A DNA stretch of 64,000 nucleotides from Enterobacter asburiae (GTDB taxonomy: Bacteria > Pseudomonadota > Gammaproteobacteria > Enterobacterales > Enterobacteriaceae). The DNA is taken from the NCBI RefSeq assembly GCF_024599655.1, contig NZ_CP102247.1:2294001-2358000 (forward strand). Direction: 5' to 3'. Shown here piece by piece: positions 1 to 8,883 of this stretch. Numbering within the stretch: position 1 is the first letter of the stretch; every line of letters begins with the position of its first letter. The notes under the pieces were generated by a model. It saw only the letters and a program-made list of their open reading frames with translations, was not told where the DNA came from and did not search any database. The position numbers and the translations under genes were made by a program.

Positions 1-1774
1 TACCGTTACAGTCTGCGTCGCTGCAGACGTTGGTGCGGTAGGTCGCGTCCAGGTAGGTCCACGCCAGCTTCAGCTTCCAGTTCTCAGCAAACTGCTGGTC
101 GAGGGAAACTTCCACACCCTGACGACGGGTTTTACCGGCATTTTTATAGCTGGTACGTCCGCCAGAGCTGGCATCCACCACGATCTCATCATCCGTATCG
201 GTGCGGAACAGGGCGGCGGTCACCAGGCCATTGCCAATGCGGGTTTTGCTGCCCACTTCGTACGTGTTGTTGGTGGACGGCTTCAGGCCAATGTTCAGAC
301 CGCCCTGGTTATCGGCGCGGTAGGAGAGTTCGTTGATGGTTGGCGTCTCGAATCCACGCCCTGCGGCAGCGTAAAGGTTCCATGCGTCCGTTACCGCGTA
401 CTTCACGGAGCCCGCCGGGAGCCACTTGTGGTAGCTCGCGTCACCGCTGTCATCGCCGTTGCCCGGCGTAACGTAATGGTCGTTGGAATCAAACCAGACC
501 GAGCTGTAGCGCACCCCCGCATCCACCGACAGTTTTTGCGTCAGCTGCCAGCTGCTTTGCAGGTAAGGATCGACGTTCCACATCAGGTTACGTTCGTTTC
601 GACGCTTGTCACCCTTCACGCCATAGTCCGGCACGCCGTTGTTCATCACGAAGTTCTCGTATCCGCGACGATCTTCGCTCAGGTTTTCGTAGTTCAGGCC
701 GGTAGTAAACGTCACCGGCACCAGCAGCTCGCCGCGGTGTGTCCAGCGGGTATCGATGCCCTGATAATGACGCTGCATATCAATCACCCCGCCGGAGTGG
801 GAGGCTTTTAGCTGCGGCTGATAGGGAATCGACTGGTACTGCGTCATTTCACGCTCACCGGCGTACATCATCACGCTGAGGTCGTCCTGCGCGCTGAGCT
901 GGCGATCGTAGCGCAGACCGGCCTGGGTCTGCTTGATGGTCTTGCGGGTGTTGTACTGATCGCCGCGCGGAGACTGACGCGGATTATTCTGCCACTCCTG
1001 ATAGCTCAGCCCGCCCGGATCGTTGGCCTTCATGTCCACGCTGTTGAAAATCAGCGTCAGCTTGCTGACGTCATCAATCCGCACACCCAATTTGGCGTTG
1101 GCCAGGTTCTTCCGCGCGCCGCTGTGGTCACGGTAGCCTTTGGTGGTGAAGCGGGTGGTGGAAACGGTGTAATCCACATCGCCCGCGTGGGTGCCGTCAC
1201 CCATCGCACCGGTGGCCTTCATGCCGTAGCGCCAGGTACCGTAGCTGCCGTAATAGCTGCTGGCTTCAATGGTCGGCGGCTGCTGCCCGGTCTGGGTGTT
1301 GATGTTAATCACCCCGCCAGAGGCGTTGCCGTACAGGGCAGAGAAGGGGCCGCGCAGCACTTCAACGCTCTCCACGCTGGAGAGATCGATATTGGAGGTC
1401 TGGCCCTGACCGTCCGGCATGGTGGCAGGGATACCGTCGACGTACATACGGATACCGCGCACGCCAAACGTTGAGCGTGCGCCGAATCCACGCATTGAAA
1501 GCTGGAGATCCTGAGCATAGTTCTGGCGGTTCTGAATTTGCAGTCCCGGGACGCTGCCGAGGGATTCAGACAGGTTGATGCGAGGCGCGGCGTGGCGCAT
1601 GTCATCGCCGTTGACGACGCTGACCGCGGCCGGGGTATCCAGCTCCGATACGGTTTGCGGCGTGGCGCTGACGATCATGGTCTGTTCCTCCGCGCTCATT
1701 GCGGTTAGCGGCGCGAAAGTAACGGGAACCAGCAGCAGCGGGAGAGAAGCCTTACGGGCAGAAATGATTTTCAT
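1..1774 (-). CDS. pqqU: TonB-dependent receptor PqqU (YncD), 3' end beyond window
   Basis: Outer-membrane TonB-dependent receptor. The E. coli orthologue YncD was renamed PqqU for its role in pyrroloquinoline quinone uptake. Reading leftwards from the ATG at 1774, a signal peptide of about 28 residues ends in AMSA. A TonB-box-like stretch (QTMIVSA) follows, then a plug domain with typical elements such as SMRGFGARSTFGVRG, VDGIPATMPDGQG and VEVLRGPFSALYGN. The rest is beta-barrel. About 591 codons lie in the window; from the ~700-residue family length, roughly 110 C-terminal residues are missing. It is divergent from yncE across a 242-bp region with a Fur-like box, so iron control is plausible. 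No frameshift is seen in the visible part. The identification is firm by sequence and neighbours; the substrate is inferred from E. coli. Confidence 0.93.
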   Translation of the reverse strand, partial: MKIISARKASLPLLLVPVTFAPLTAMSAEEQTMIVSATPQTVSELDTPAAVSVVNGDDMRHAAPRINLSESLGSVPGLQIQNRQNYAQDLQLSMRGFGARSTFGVRGIRMYVDGIPATMPDGQGQTSNIDLSSVESVEVLRGPFSALYGNASGGVININTQTGQQPPTIEASSYYGSYGTWRYGMKATGAMGDGTHAGDVDYTVSTTRFTTKGYRDHSGARKNLANAKLGVRIDDVSKLTLIFNSVDMKANDPGGLSYQEWQNNPRQSPRGDQYNTRKTIKQTQAGLRYDRQLSAQDDLSVMMYAGEREMTQYQSIPYQPQLKASHSGGVIDMQRHYQGIDTRWTHRGELLVPVTFTTGLNYENLSEDRRGYENFVMNNGVPDYGVKGDKRRNERNLMWNVDPYLQSSWQLTQKLSVDAGVRYSSVWFDSNDHYVTPGNGDDSGDASYHKWLPAGSVKYAVTDAWNLYAAAGRGFETPTINELSYRADNQGGLNIGLKPSTNNTYEVGSKTRIGNGLVTAALFRTDTDDEIVVDASSGGRTSYKNAGKTRRQGVEVSLDQQFAENWKLKLAWTYLDATYRTNVCSDADCNG

Positions 1775-1923
1775 GAATAAAACCGGTTGTGGTGTATAAA
1801 CGAACCAAATGGAACATGTCCATACATGTTAAAGGTTTTGTAAATGTTTTGAAAACTATAACCGCACATTGCGTTAATGAAAGGCGAGACGCGAAAGAAA
1901 AACTCCACATTCCTCTCATTAAT

Positions 1924-1942
1924 GATTACTATTCTCATTATC
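1924..1942. promoter_or_regulatory. Candidate Fur box upstream of yncE
   Basis: On the minus strand these 19 bases read GATAATGAGAATAGTAATC. They match the Fur consensus GATAATGATAATCATTATC at 15 of 19 positions by my count. The box lies 75 bp upstream of the yncE start and within the pqqU/yncE divergent region. E. coli yncE is known to be iron-repressed, which supports the call. It could act on one or both genes. Confidence 0.65.
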
Positions 1943-2016
1943 AAAAGGCAATGCCATGACGTTGCCTGCCGGAAGTAATGTCAGCGGAAACCCCTCTTTT
2001 CAGAAAAGGAATTGTT

Positions 2017-3078
2017 ATGTCTTTACGTCATCTGTGCTCGCCGCGTCTGAGCCTGTCACTGCTGTCTGCCACTTTACTGCTTGCCGGGACGTTCCAGGTG
2101 CATGCCGCCGAAGAGGTGCTGCGTAAAGCGGTGGGCAAAGGGGCGTATGAAATGGCCGTCAGCCAGCAGGAAAATGCGCTGTGGGTGGCGACGTCACAAA
2201 GCCGCAAAACCGATAAGGGCGGGGTTATCTATCGCCTTGATCCGGTCACGCTGGACGTGACGCAGGCGATTCATAGCGATCTCAAACCCTTTGGTGCCAC
2301 TCTCGACGGCGCGACGCAAACCCTGTGGTTTGGCAATACCATCAACGGCGCGGTGACGGCCATCGATGCGAAAACGGGCGACGTGAAAGGGCGTCTTGTG
2401 CTCGATAATCGCCAGCGCAGTGAAACCGTCAAACCGCTGCAGCCGCGCCAGCTGGTGGCGGATGACGCGAGCAACACGATTTACATCACCGGTGTTGGCA
2501 AAGAGAGCGTGATTTGGGTAGTGGATGGCGCAACGCTGAAGCTGAAAGAGACCATTGCCAATACCGGGACCTACAGCACAGGCCTGGCGCTGGATGCGCA
2601 GGCGAAACGCCTCTATACCACGAATGCGGACGGCGAGCTGGTAACCATTGATACGGCCACGAACAAAATCCTGAGCCGTAAAAAAGTACAGGATGACGGT
2701 AAAGAGCACTTCTATCTGAACCTGAGCCTCGACACTGCCGGTCAGCGTGCCTTCCTGACCGATTCAAAACAGCCGGAAGTGCTGGTGGTGAGCCTGAAAG
2801 ACGGCAGCGTGATCGAGAAAATCGCCGCGCCGGAGTCCCTGGCCGTCCTGTTTAACCCGGTCCGCAATGAAGCCTATGTGACGCACCGTGAAGCCGGTAA
2901 GGTGAGCGTGATTGACGCGAAAACCTACAAGGTGACCAAAACGTTCGATACGCCGGTTTACCCGAACAGCCTGGCACTCTCTGCCGATGGTAAAACGCTG
3001 TATGTGACGGTGAAACAGAAGTCGACTCGCCAGCAGGAAGCCACTCAGCCTGACGACGTCATTCGTATCGCGCTGTAA
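2017..3078 (+). CDS. yncE: YncE, secreted seven-bladed beta-propeller protein
   Basis: Orthologue of E. coli YncE, a periplasmic beta-propeller protein of unclear function that is iron-regulated and reported to bind single-stranded DNA in vitro. The ATG at 2017 follows AAAAGGA at a good distance and gives 353 residues, the E. coli length. An upstream in-frame start at 1978 would bury the signal peptide. Residues 1-30 form a signal peptide ending in VHA, followed by AEEVL. The rest is made of repeated propeller blades, with YVTHREAGKVSVIDAKTYKV and LALSADGKTLYVTVK as clear examples. It ends just before a terminator shared with convergent ansP. Its place beside pqqU suggests a link to the same uptake process, but no direct role is established. 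Confidence 0.93.
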   Translation: MSLRHLCSPRLSLSLLSATLLLAGTFQVHAAEEVLRKAVGKGAYEMAVSQQENALWVATSQSRKTDKGGVIYRLDPVTLDVTQAIHSDLKPFGATLDGATQTLWFGNTINGAVTAIDAKTGDVKGRLVLDNRQRSETVKPLQPRQLVADDASNTIYITGVGKESVIWVVDGATLKLKETIANTGTYSTGLALDAQAKRLYTTNADGELVTIDTATNKILSRKKVQDDGKEHFYLNLSLDTAGQRAFLTDSKQPEVLVVSLKDGSVIEKIAAPESLAVLFNPVRNEAYVTHREAGKVSVIDAKTYKVTKTFDTPVYPNSLALSADGKTLYVTVKQKSTRQQEATQPDDVIRIAL

Positions 3079-3083
3079 GATAA

Positions 3084-3113
3084 AAAAAGGGAAGGCATTT
3101 GCCTTCCCTTTTT
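3084..3113. terminator. Bidirectional terminator between yncE and ansP
   Basis: A hairpin with arms GGGAAGGC and GCCTTCCC around a 4-nt ATTT loop is flanked by an A run on one side and a T run on the other. It therefore has the form of an intrinsic terminator in both directions, as expected between convergent genes. Confidence 0.9.
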
Positions 3114-3129
3114 AATGCTTTCCGGATGC

Positions 3130-4626
3130 TTAACGCGAGGTTTCTTCTACCAGCGGCGCGTCGTGTTTTTCATCATCGTGATGAACCGGCGCGGTGCTGT
3201 GGATCTCGTGAACGCGCTTACGCACGCCGAACCAGCCAGCAATCAGCAGTACCGCCAGCAGCGGAATGGTCGCGATGGTGTAGGTACCGTTCGGGTAGTC
3301 GAACGCCATCAGCACTAGCACGCTGAACAGGAACAGCAGGGTGAGCCAGGAGGTCACCGGTGCGCCCGGCATTTTGAAGCTCACATCAGCCGCTTTGCCT
3401 TCTTTGATCGCTTTGCGCAGACGCATCTGGCAGACCACAATAAAGGCCCAGGAGGCGATAATCCCCAGTGCAGCCACGTTCAGAACGATCTCAAAGACGC
3501 GGGACGGCACCAGATAGTTCAGGAACACGCCAAAGACGTAAACCACCAGCGTTGCCAGAATCCCCGCATAGGGAACCTGCTGCTTGCTCATCTTCGACAT
3601 GAACTTCGGAGCGGAACCGCCCATCGACATTGAGCGCAGGATACGACCGGTAGAGTAAAGGCCGGAGTTCAGGCTGGAGAGCGCTGCCGTCAGAACCACG
3701 ATGTTCATGATGCTGCCAACGTAAGGTACGCCCAGCTTAGAGAAGAAGGTCACAAATGGACTCTGACCCGCCTGATAGGCAGTCCATGGCAGCAGCAGAA
3801 CCAGCAGCACCACGGAACCGACGTAGAACAGACCGATACGCCAGATCACGCTGTTGATGGCTTTTGGCACCATCGTCTGCGGATCTTTACATTCACCTGC
3901 TGCGGTGCCCACCAGTTCGATGGAGGCGAAGGCGAACACCACGCCCTGAACCAGCACCAGCGCAGGCAGCAGACCGTGCGGGAAGAAACCGCCGTTATCG
4001 GTTATCAGGTGGAAGCCGGTGGCATTGCCGTCCAGCGGCTTGCCGCTGCCGAGGAAGACGGTACCCACGACCAGGAAAATCACAATGGCCAGCACTTTAA
4101 CCAGCGCAAACCAGAACTCCATCTCCGCGAACCACTTCACGCCGATCATGTTCATGGTGCCGACAATCGCCAGCGCGCCGAGCGCAAAGACCCACTGCGG
4201 CACATCGCCAAACGCGCCCCAGTAGTGCATGTACAGCGCAACGGCGGTGATGTCGACGATACCGGTCATCGCCCAGTTGACGAAGTACATCCAGCCCGCA
4301 ACGTAGGCCGCTTTTTCACCGAGGAATTCACGGGCGTAAGAGACGAAGCTTCCGCTGGAAGGGCGATGCAGTACCAGTTCGCCCAGCGCGCGTAGAATGA
4401 AGAAAGAGAAGATCCCGCACACCAGATAGACCAGGGCGAGAGCCGGGCCAGCCATTTGCAGACGCGCACCCGCACCTAAAAACAGACCCGTTCCGATAGC
4501 GCCGCCGATGGCGATCATTTGAACCTGACGGTTGCCCATCGCTTTGTGGTAGCCCTCTTCGTGGGAGTTCAACCAGCGACGTTTAGCAGCATGATGATCG
4601 GCTGCGCTTTTATTGCTTGTTTTCAT
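3130..4626 (-). CDS. ansP: L-asparagine permease AnsP
   Basis: Inner-membrane amino acid permease of the APC superfamily, expected to bring in L-asparagine by proton symport. The protein has 498 residues, like E. coli AnsP, about 12 hydrophobic helices and the family signature GGAIGTGLFLGAG at residues 41-53 in helix 1. The ATG at 4626 is preceded by AGGTAA; the longer reading from 4713 lacks an amphipathic or signal-like start and exceeds the usual length. The yncE-ansP order is that of E. coli. An acidic and histidine-rich tail faces the cytoplasm. Nothing is broken or unusual. Confidence 0.93.
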   Translation of the reverse strand: MKTSNKSAADHHAAKRRWLNSHEEGYHKAMGNRQVQMIAIGGAIGTGLFLGAGARLQMAGPALALVYLVCGIFSFFILRALGELVLHRPSSGSFVSYAREFLGEKAAYVAGWMYFVNWAMTGIVDITAVALYMHYWGAFGDVPQWVFALGALAIVGTMNMIGVKWFAEMEFWFALVKVLAIVIFLVVGTVFLGSGKPLDGNATGFHLITDNGGFFPHGLLPALVLVQGVVFAFASIELVGTAAGECKDPQTMVPKAINSVIWRIGLFYVGSVVLLVLLLPWTAYQAGQSPFVTFFSKLGVPYVGSIMNIVVLTAALSSLNSGLYSTGRILRSMSMGGSAPKFMSKMSKQQVPYAGILATLVVYVFGVFLNYLVPSRVFEIVLNVAALGIIASWAFIVVCQMRLRKAIKEGKAADVSFKMPGAPVTSWLTLLFLFSVLVLMAFDYPNGTYTIATIPLLAVLLIAGWFGVRKRVHEIHSTAPVHHDDEKHDAPLVEETSR

Positions 4627-4948
4627 TGAGTTACCTGTTTGCCTGTCTGAACCATTATCGTGATAGTCCTGCCTGGCAGAGCGCAATACAAACGATTGCT
4701 TCTGCGCAAACACATGTCGCCTTCCCAGTCATTCTGCGTATGGATAAGGCGAAACATGGCGAGGCATCCTACCTGCAATTCATAAGCGACGCAAAATATA
4801 ACCGTGCCGAAAGTGATGCACGTCGAAGGAAATCGTGTGGTCAGAGCAGACGGCGATCACAACACGCTGAATCGTGGTGAGTTTTTAGACAAAACAGTTG
4901 GCGGGTTGATTATTTAATCATCAGATTTTCTTAATTATTACCAGGTGG
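4627..4948. other. Intergenic region between ansP and a LysR gene
   Basis: These 322 bases hold the ansP promoter and the 3' flank of the upstream LysR gene, both read leftwards. I see AT-rich stretches and a lone CRP-like half-site on the minus strand (TGTGATCGCC near 4860), but no convincing palindrome, terminator or small gene. Confidence 0.4.
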
Positions 4949-5845
4949 TCAAGATTTTGATTGCTGCAGAGCATCTAGCAGTAACCTGAAAGCGGTAGTG
5001 TGCTGGCGACGGCTCGGATAATAAAGGTGATACCCCTCGAAAGTAGGGCACCACGATTCAAGGACCCTGACCAGCCGTCCGTCACTCAGCGCCTCCAGAA
5101 CCGACGCCTCCGGTACGTAGGCGAGTCCGAGTCCATTCTCAGCGGCGTCGATGCGCTGCGACAGGTTGCTCAGCGTAAGCTGCCCCTCAACCCGCACGCG
5201 AAGCTCGCGCCCGTCGCGTTCAAATTCCCAGTGATACAAGCCCCCGCGCGTGGGCAGGCGCATATTGATACAGCGGTGGTCAGCGAGCTGCTCCGGCGTC
5301 TGCGGAACGCCAAAGCGTGCCAGATAATTCGCGGAACCGACCACGGCCATGCACATATCCGGCGCGATCCGTACCGCAATCATATCTTTTGCCACCTGTT
5401 CACCCAGGCGAACTCCCGCGTCGAAACGGCCATCCACGATATCCGTCAAGCCGTTATCTACCGTCACTTCGACGTTAATCTCAGGATACTGCACCATAAA
5501 CGCCTTCAGTACCGGCCAGAGCACGACGTCCATCGCATGCTCGCCAGCGACGATGCGAATAGAACCTGCGGGTTTGTTGCCCGCGCTACGAAGCGCCGTG
5601 AGCTCCTGCTCAATCTCCAGCAAATGCGGGCTTAGGCGCGCAAAGAGCTGCTCACCTGCCTGGGTGGGAACAACGCTGCGGGTTGTGCGGGTTAAAAGAC
5701 GAACGTCGAGCCGCGCTTCAAGCTTGCGCATGGCATGACTCAGCGCCGATTGCGAGACGCCCAGTTGCGCCGCTGCGCGTGTAAAGCTGCGCTCGCGGGC
5801 GACTACCATAAAAGAGAGCAGGTCGTTGAAATTATCTTTTAGCAT
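4949..5845 (-). CDS. LysR-family transcriptional regulator
   Basis: A 298-residue LysR-type regulator. The N-terminal winged helix (residues 1-60) contains RSFTRAAAQLGVSQSALSHA, the usual recognition helix pattern, followed by a linker and a periplasmic-binding-protein-like effector domain. It resembles the DmlR/AaeR-like group that often controls a neighbouring enzyme gene. It is divergent from the cupin gene at 5958, with 112 bp between the starts and a T-N11-A palindrome in the gap, so the cupin is the likely target. The effector is unknown. Confidence 0.85.
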   Translation of the reverse strand: MLKDNFNDLLSFMVVARERSFTRAAAQLGVSQSALSHAMRKLEARLDVRLLTRTTRSVVPTQAGEQLFARLSPHLLEIEQELTALRSAGNKPAGSIRIVAGEHAMDVVLWPVLKAFMVQYPEINVEVTVDNGLTDIVDGRFDAGVRLGEQVAKDMIAVRIAPDMCMAVVGSANYLARFGVPQTPEQLADHRCINMRLPTRGGLYHWEFERDGRELRVRVEGQLTLSNLSQRIDAAENGLGLAYVPEASVLEALSDGRLVRVLESWCPTFEGYHLYYPSRRQHTTAFRLLLDALQQSKS

Positions 5846-5862
5846 CGTGATTGCCTCTATTT

Positions 5863-5877
5863 ATGAATTTCAATCAT
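5863..5877. promoter_or_regulatory. Candidate LysR operator (ATGA-N7-TCAT)
   Basis: ATGAATTTCAATCAT is an inverted repeat with a T-N11-A core, the typical LysR-family box. It lies 18 bp upstream of the LysR start and 81 bp upstream of the cupin start. The site is short and AT-rich, so chance occurrence is possible. Confidence 0.4.
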
Positions 5878-5957
5878 ATTTCCTATCTGATTATGCACGC
5901 TAATGCTCCGGAGTGCTTTGCGCTACTGTTAACGCAACAGTAAACGAGGAGCAAAAG

Positions 5958-6356
5958 ATGAAAATTATCCGCAGCGGGTCATTACCTTCAGCAAAGGGAC
6001 CGGAAGCCTGGTTCACCGGCACCGTCCGCATTGACGCGCCATTTCAGGCGAGCGAACCTGCCAGCGTCGGCGGGGCAACCGTGACCTTTGAGCCGGGCGC
6101 GCGCACCGCGTGGCATACGCATCCCCTTGGGCAAACGCTGATTGTGACGCAGGGGCGCGGCTGGTTACAGGAGTGGGGCAAAGCGGCGGAAGTATTGAAT
6201 CAGGGGGATATTGCCTGGATCCCACCCGGCGTAAAGCACTGGCACGGCGCAAGTGCGCAAACGGCGATGACGCATATTGCCATCGCCGAATCCGTTAACG
6301 GCAGCCCGGTAGCCTGGCTGGAAAAAGTCACCGACGAGCAGTACCCGAACGGCTAA
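5958..6356 (+). CDS. Small single-domain cupin protein
   Basis: A 132-residue cupin with the metal-binding motif of the fold: GARTAWHTHPLGQTLIVTQG supplies two histidines, and PPGVKHWHGA supplies the second motif histidines. The start at 5958 follows GAGGAGC. Proteins of this size group with bacterial (R)-selective hydroxynitrile-lyase-like cupins and with unassigned quinone- or aldehyde-related cupins. A metal-dependent enzyme is likely, but the substrate cannot be read from sequence. It is divergent from a LysR gene that probably controls it, and its stop codon overlaps by 4 bp the end of the convergent chemoreceptor gene. Confidence 0.8.
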   Translation: MKIIRSGSLPSAKGPEAWFTGTVRIDAPFQASEPASVGGATVTFEPGARTAWHTHPLGQTLIVTQGRGWLQEWGKAAEVLNQGDIAWIPPGVKHWHGASAQTAMTHIAIAESVNGSPVAWLEKVTDEQYPNG

Positions 6357-7888
6357 CCGCCAAAAACGGCAATCGCCTGCTGCAGGCGCGTCGTGCGCTG
6401 CGTCAGGTGATTCGCGGCGTGAGCGACGTTATCCACCATCCCCGTATTGTTGTGGGTCATTGCACCGATACGGGAGATGGATGCGTTGATGAGCGTCAGC
6501 GCCTGGGTTTGCTCCTGCGTGGCGTGGCCGATCTCCTTAATCAGGGAGGAGACCCGTAGCACGTTGTCGATCATAACCGTCAGCTGCGTTTCGGTCTGTT
6601 CCACTTTTTCCACGCCAGCGTTGACGCTGGCAACGTTTTTCTCAATCAGCGCTTTGATCTCTTTCGCCGCCGTCGCGGAGTGCTGCGCAAGATTGCGCAC
6701 CTCAGCCGCCACCACGGCAAAGCCGCGCCCGGCTTCACCTGCGCGCGCCGCTTCCACGGCAGCATTCAGCGCAAGAATATTGGTCTGGAAGGCGATACGA
6801 TCGATAACGCTGATAATATCGACGATCTGGCTGTTATCCTGCGACACGGATTGCATCATACCGATGGTCTCTTTCATCATCGCTTCGCCGCAGTGGGCGC
6901 TGTCGCGGGTGCGATCCGCCATCTCCGTGGCTTCTTTCGCGGTTTCTGCCGTCTGCTTCACCGCGCTGGCGATCTCTTCCACCGCCGACGCGGTTTGCTG
7001 CAGAAAGTCTGCGGTCTCCTCTGAACGCGTCTGCAGCGCCGCGCCTTCTTTCGCGACCTGCTGGCTGATGGTGCCAATCCCGCTGATTTGCGCCCCGACA
7101 TCGTCAACCAGCGAATTCAGGTTCAAACCAGATTGATTGACCAGACGCATCATCAGCCCGATATCGTCGATCCTGTCAAAATGGTAATAGTCCGTTTTAC
7201 GTCCTGAAACCACGCGCTGCATCTGCTGCACAATGGATTTTACCGGGCGGGCGATCTGCGCATGAAGATAATAGGCCAGGGCAATAAACAGCAGCGCCAG
7301 ACTTCCCGACTGCACAAGTTTATCAGGGAATAAATACATCGCCAGGAAGGAGAGTAACGCCGTCGTCGCAATACCCAGATGGATGCGTTTACTGGTGCTG
7401 AGACATTTAAAAAGCGACATAAAGGAAAATAAACCGCGCCGAACCAGTAAGCCTTTATAAAAGCGATAATGTCTTAATTCGTTATTACGCACTTTTGCGT
7501 ATAGTTTTTCACTGGCCGCGATCTCTTCCCGCGCGGGTATATTTCGCACGGAAATATAGCCCGTCAGGGATCCACCCTGCCAGACCGGCGTCACGTTAGC
7601 CCGCACCCAGTAATGATCGCCATTATGGCGACGGTTCTTCACCAGCCCCGTCCAGGTCTCACCTTGCTGCAGGGTATACCACATGTCGCCAAAGGCTTCG
7701 GCAGGCATATCGGGATGGCGGATGAGATTATGCGGCTCACCCAGAAGATGTTCTTCTTTATATCCGCTGGCTTCAATAAAAGCGGAATTAGCATAGGTAA
7801 TATGACTTTTTGTATCGGTGGTCGACATTAACGTCGAACCATCGTTAAGCAAATACTCGTTTTGTGTAACGGGAGTGTTACGCCTCAT
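6353..7888 (-). CDS. Aer-type PAS chemoreceptor for redox/energy taxis
   Basis: A membrane-anchored methyl-accepting receptor like Aer (511 residues from the ATG at 7888, which follows GGAG). Residues 20-120 form a PAS domain. The FAD-site residues of E. coli Aer are kept at the same numbers, Arg57, His58 and Asp60 in LIRHPDMP. A hydrophobic hairpin at about 175-215 anchors it in the membrane, followed by a HAMP-like segment and the cytoplasmic signalling domain, whose tip reads DRIAFQTNILALNAAVEAAR. There is no C-terminal NWETF-type pentapeptide. The F1-like region differs from E. coli Aer enough that this may be a second Aer-like receptor. It would relay FAD redox state to CheA/CheW. Confidence 0.85.
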   Translation of the reverse strand: MRRNTPVTQNEYLLNDGSTLMSTTDTKSHITYANSAFIEASGYKEEHLLGEPHNLIRHPDMPAEAFGDMWYTLQQGETWTGLVKNRRHNGDHYWVRANVTPVWQGGSLTGYISVRNIPAREEIAASEKLYAKVRNNELRHYRFYKGLLVRRGLFSFMSLFKCLSTSKRIHLGIATTALLSFLAMYLFPDKLVQSGSLALLFIALAYYLHAQIARPVKSIVQQMQRVVSGRKTDYYHFDRIDDIGLMMRLVNQSGLNLNSLVDDVGAQISGIGTISQQVAKEGAALQTRSEETADFLQQTASAVEEIASAVKQTAETAKEATEMADRTRDSAHCGEAMMKETIGMMQSVSQDNSQIVDIISVIDRIAFQTNILALNAAVEAARAGEAGRGFAVVAAEVRNLAQHSATAAKEIKALIEKNVASVNAGVEKVEQTETQLTVMIDNVLRVSSLIKEIGHATQEQTQALTLINASISRIGAMTHNNTGMVDNVAHAANHLTQRTTRLQQAIAVFGG

Positions 7889-8165
7889 GAGTAACTCCAT
7901 GATGATGTGCAAGAATAAAAAAACTCCGGAAAATGCTCCAGAAAGATGAATGTGATTATTTTTTTATAACTGTCCGTTGCTTATTCTCTCTGAAATTCTG
8001 ACTGCCTGAAATACCCGTTGTTCATTATTTTTAATCTGTTAACGCTAGCGAATGTAATAAAAATGAAAATATTTTCAGAGGTGTTTTTGGTGGGCGCTGC
8101 AAATAAACGACATAAGCCAAATTAAAAGGGGGAGATCGCCACTCCGATAAAATTGCCCGGCTGAA

Positions 8166-8220
8166 ATAGCGTTTCGTTAACAGGATGAAAACGCTATCAT
8201 TTGGTCAATTTTCGTTAACA
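8166..8220. repeat. Inverted and direct repeats upstream of the P-loop kinase gene
   Basis: This sits in the 345-bp gap between two divergent genes (7889-8233). ATAGCGTTT (8166-8174) and AAACGCTAT (8189-8197) form a perfect 9-bp inverted repeat. TTTCGTTAACA occurs twice, at 8172-8182 and 8210-8220, the second copy ending 13 bp before the start codon. The arrangement suggests an operator or control of the kinase leader. The remainder of the gap (7889-8165) is AT-rich promoter DNA in which I see no gene. Confidence 0.5.
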
Positions 8221-8233
8221 CAGTGAGGCTGAG

Positions 8234-8773
8234 GTGAAAATTAACGTCATCGGAACCAGCGGGAGCGGAAAAAGCACGCTGGCGAAGCAGATTGCGACCG
8301 AACTGGCTATTCCCTATATCGAGATGGACGGACTCTACTGGCGGCCCGACTGGCAGGGAACGCCGGACGATGTGTTTCAGGAAAAGCTGGAGCAGGCGCT
8401 ACAGGCGTCGCCAGACTGGGTGCTTGACGGCAACTATAACCGCACGCGGCCCGTGAAATGGCGTAATGTCGACGTAGTGGTGTGGGTCGATTATGGCTTT
8501 ACCCGCACCCTCTGGCAGGCCGTCAACAGGGCAATCAAACGGGCCTGGCATAAACACGAGCTTTGGCCCGAAACCGGGAACAAAGAGAGTTTCCGGCGCG
8601 CGTTCTTTAGTAAAGAGTCGATTCTCATCTGGACGATGAAAACCTGGCGTAACAACCGCACGCGTTATGAAGCCGATCTGCAAAACCCGCAATACGGGCA
8701 TATTCGTTTTGTCCGTATTACCCGCCGCGGGCAGGCGGAAACGCTGATTGCCGCCTTAAAGTCTTACTCTTAG
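8234..8773 (+). CDS. P-loop kinase of the adenylate-kinase/topology-modulation family
   Basis: A 179-residue cytosolic nucleotide-binding protein starting at a GTG behind GAGGCTGAG. Walker A is GTSGSGKST at residues 7-15. The sequence then follows the small kinase family often labelled adenylate kinase-like or FlaR/topology modulation protein: an acceptor-site segment YIEMDGLYWRPDW, WVLDGNYNRTRP, and a strand ending VVVWVDYG. The substrate is not known for this family. It is separated from both neighbours and seems to be a single-gene unit. The repeats just upstream may control it. Confidence 0.75.
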   Translation: MKINVIGTSGSGKSTLAKQIATELAIPYIEMDGLYWRPDWQGTPDDVFQEKLEQALQASPDWVLDGNYNRTRPVKWRNVDVVVWVDYGFTRTLWQAVNRAIKRAWHKHELWPETGNKESFRRAFFSKESILIWTMKTWRNNRTRYEADLQNPQYGHIRFVRITRRGQAETLIAALKSYS

Positions 8774-8883
8774 CATGGTTTTATATATCTGATTTCCGGC
8801 AAACTAAATGTAAATTAATTGTTTCTCAGTGGTGAAATGCGCCTTTAATAATGTCGACATGTTAAGTCAAACGAGAACGCAAC

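Noticed and set aside
1309..1605. Open frames on the opposite strand and in other frames of large genes, some over 100 codons
   Set aside because: They lie within strongly supported genes, lack ribosome sites and give arginine/histidine/serine-rich translations typical of shadow frames in GC-rich DNA.
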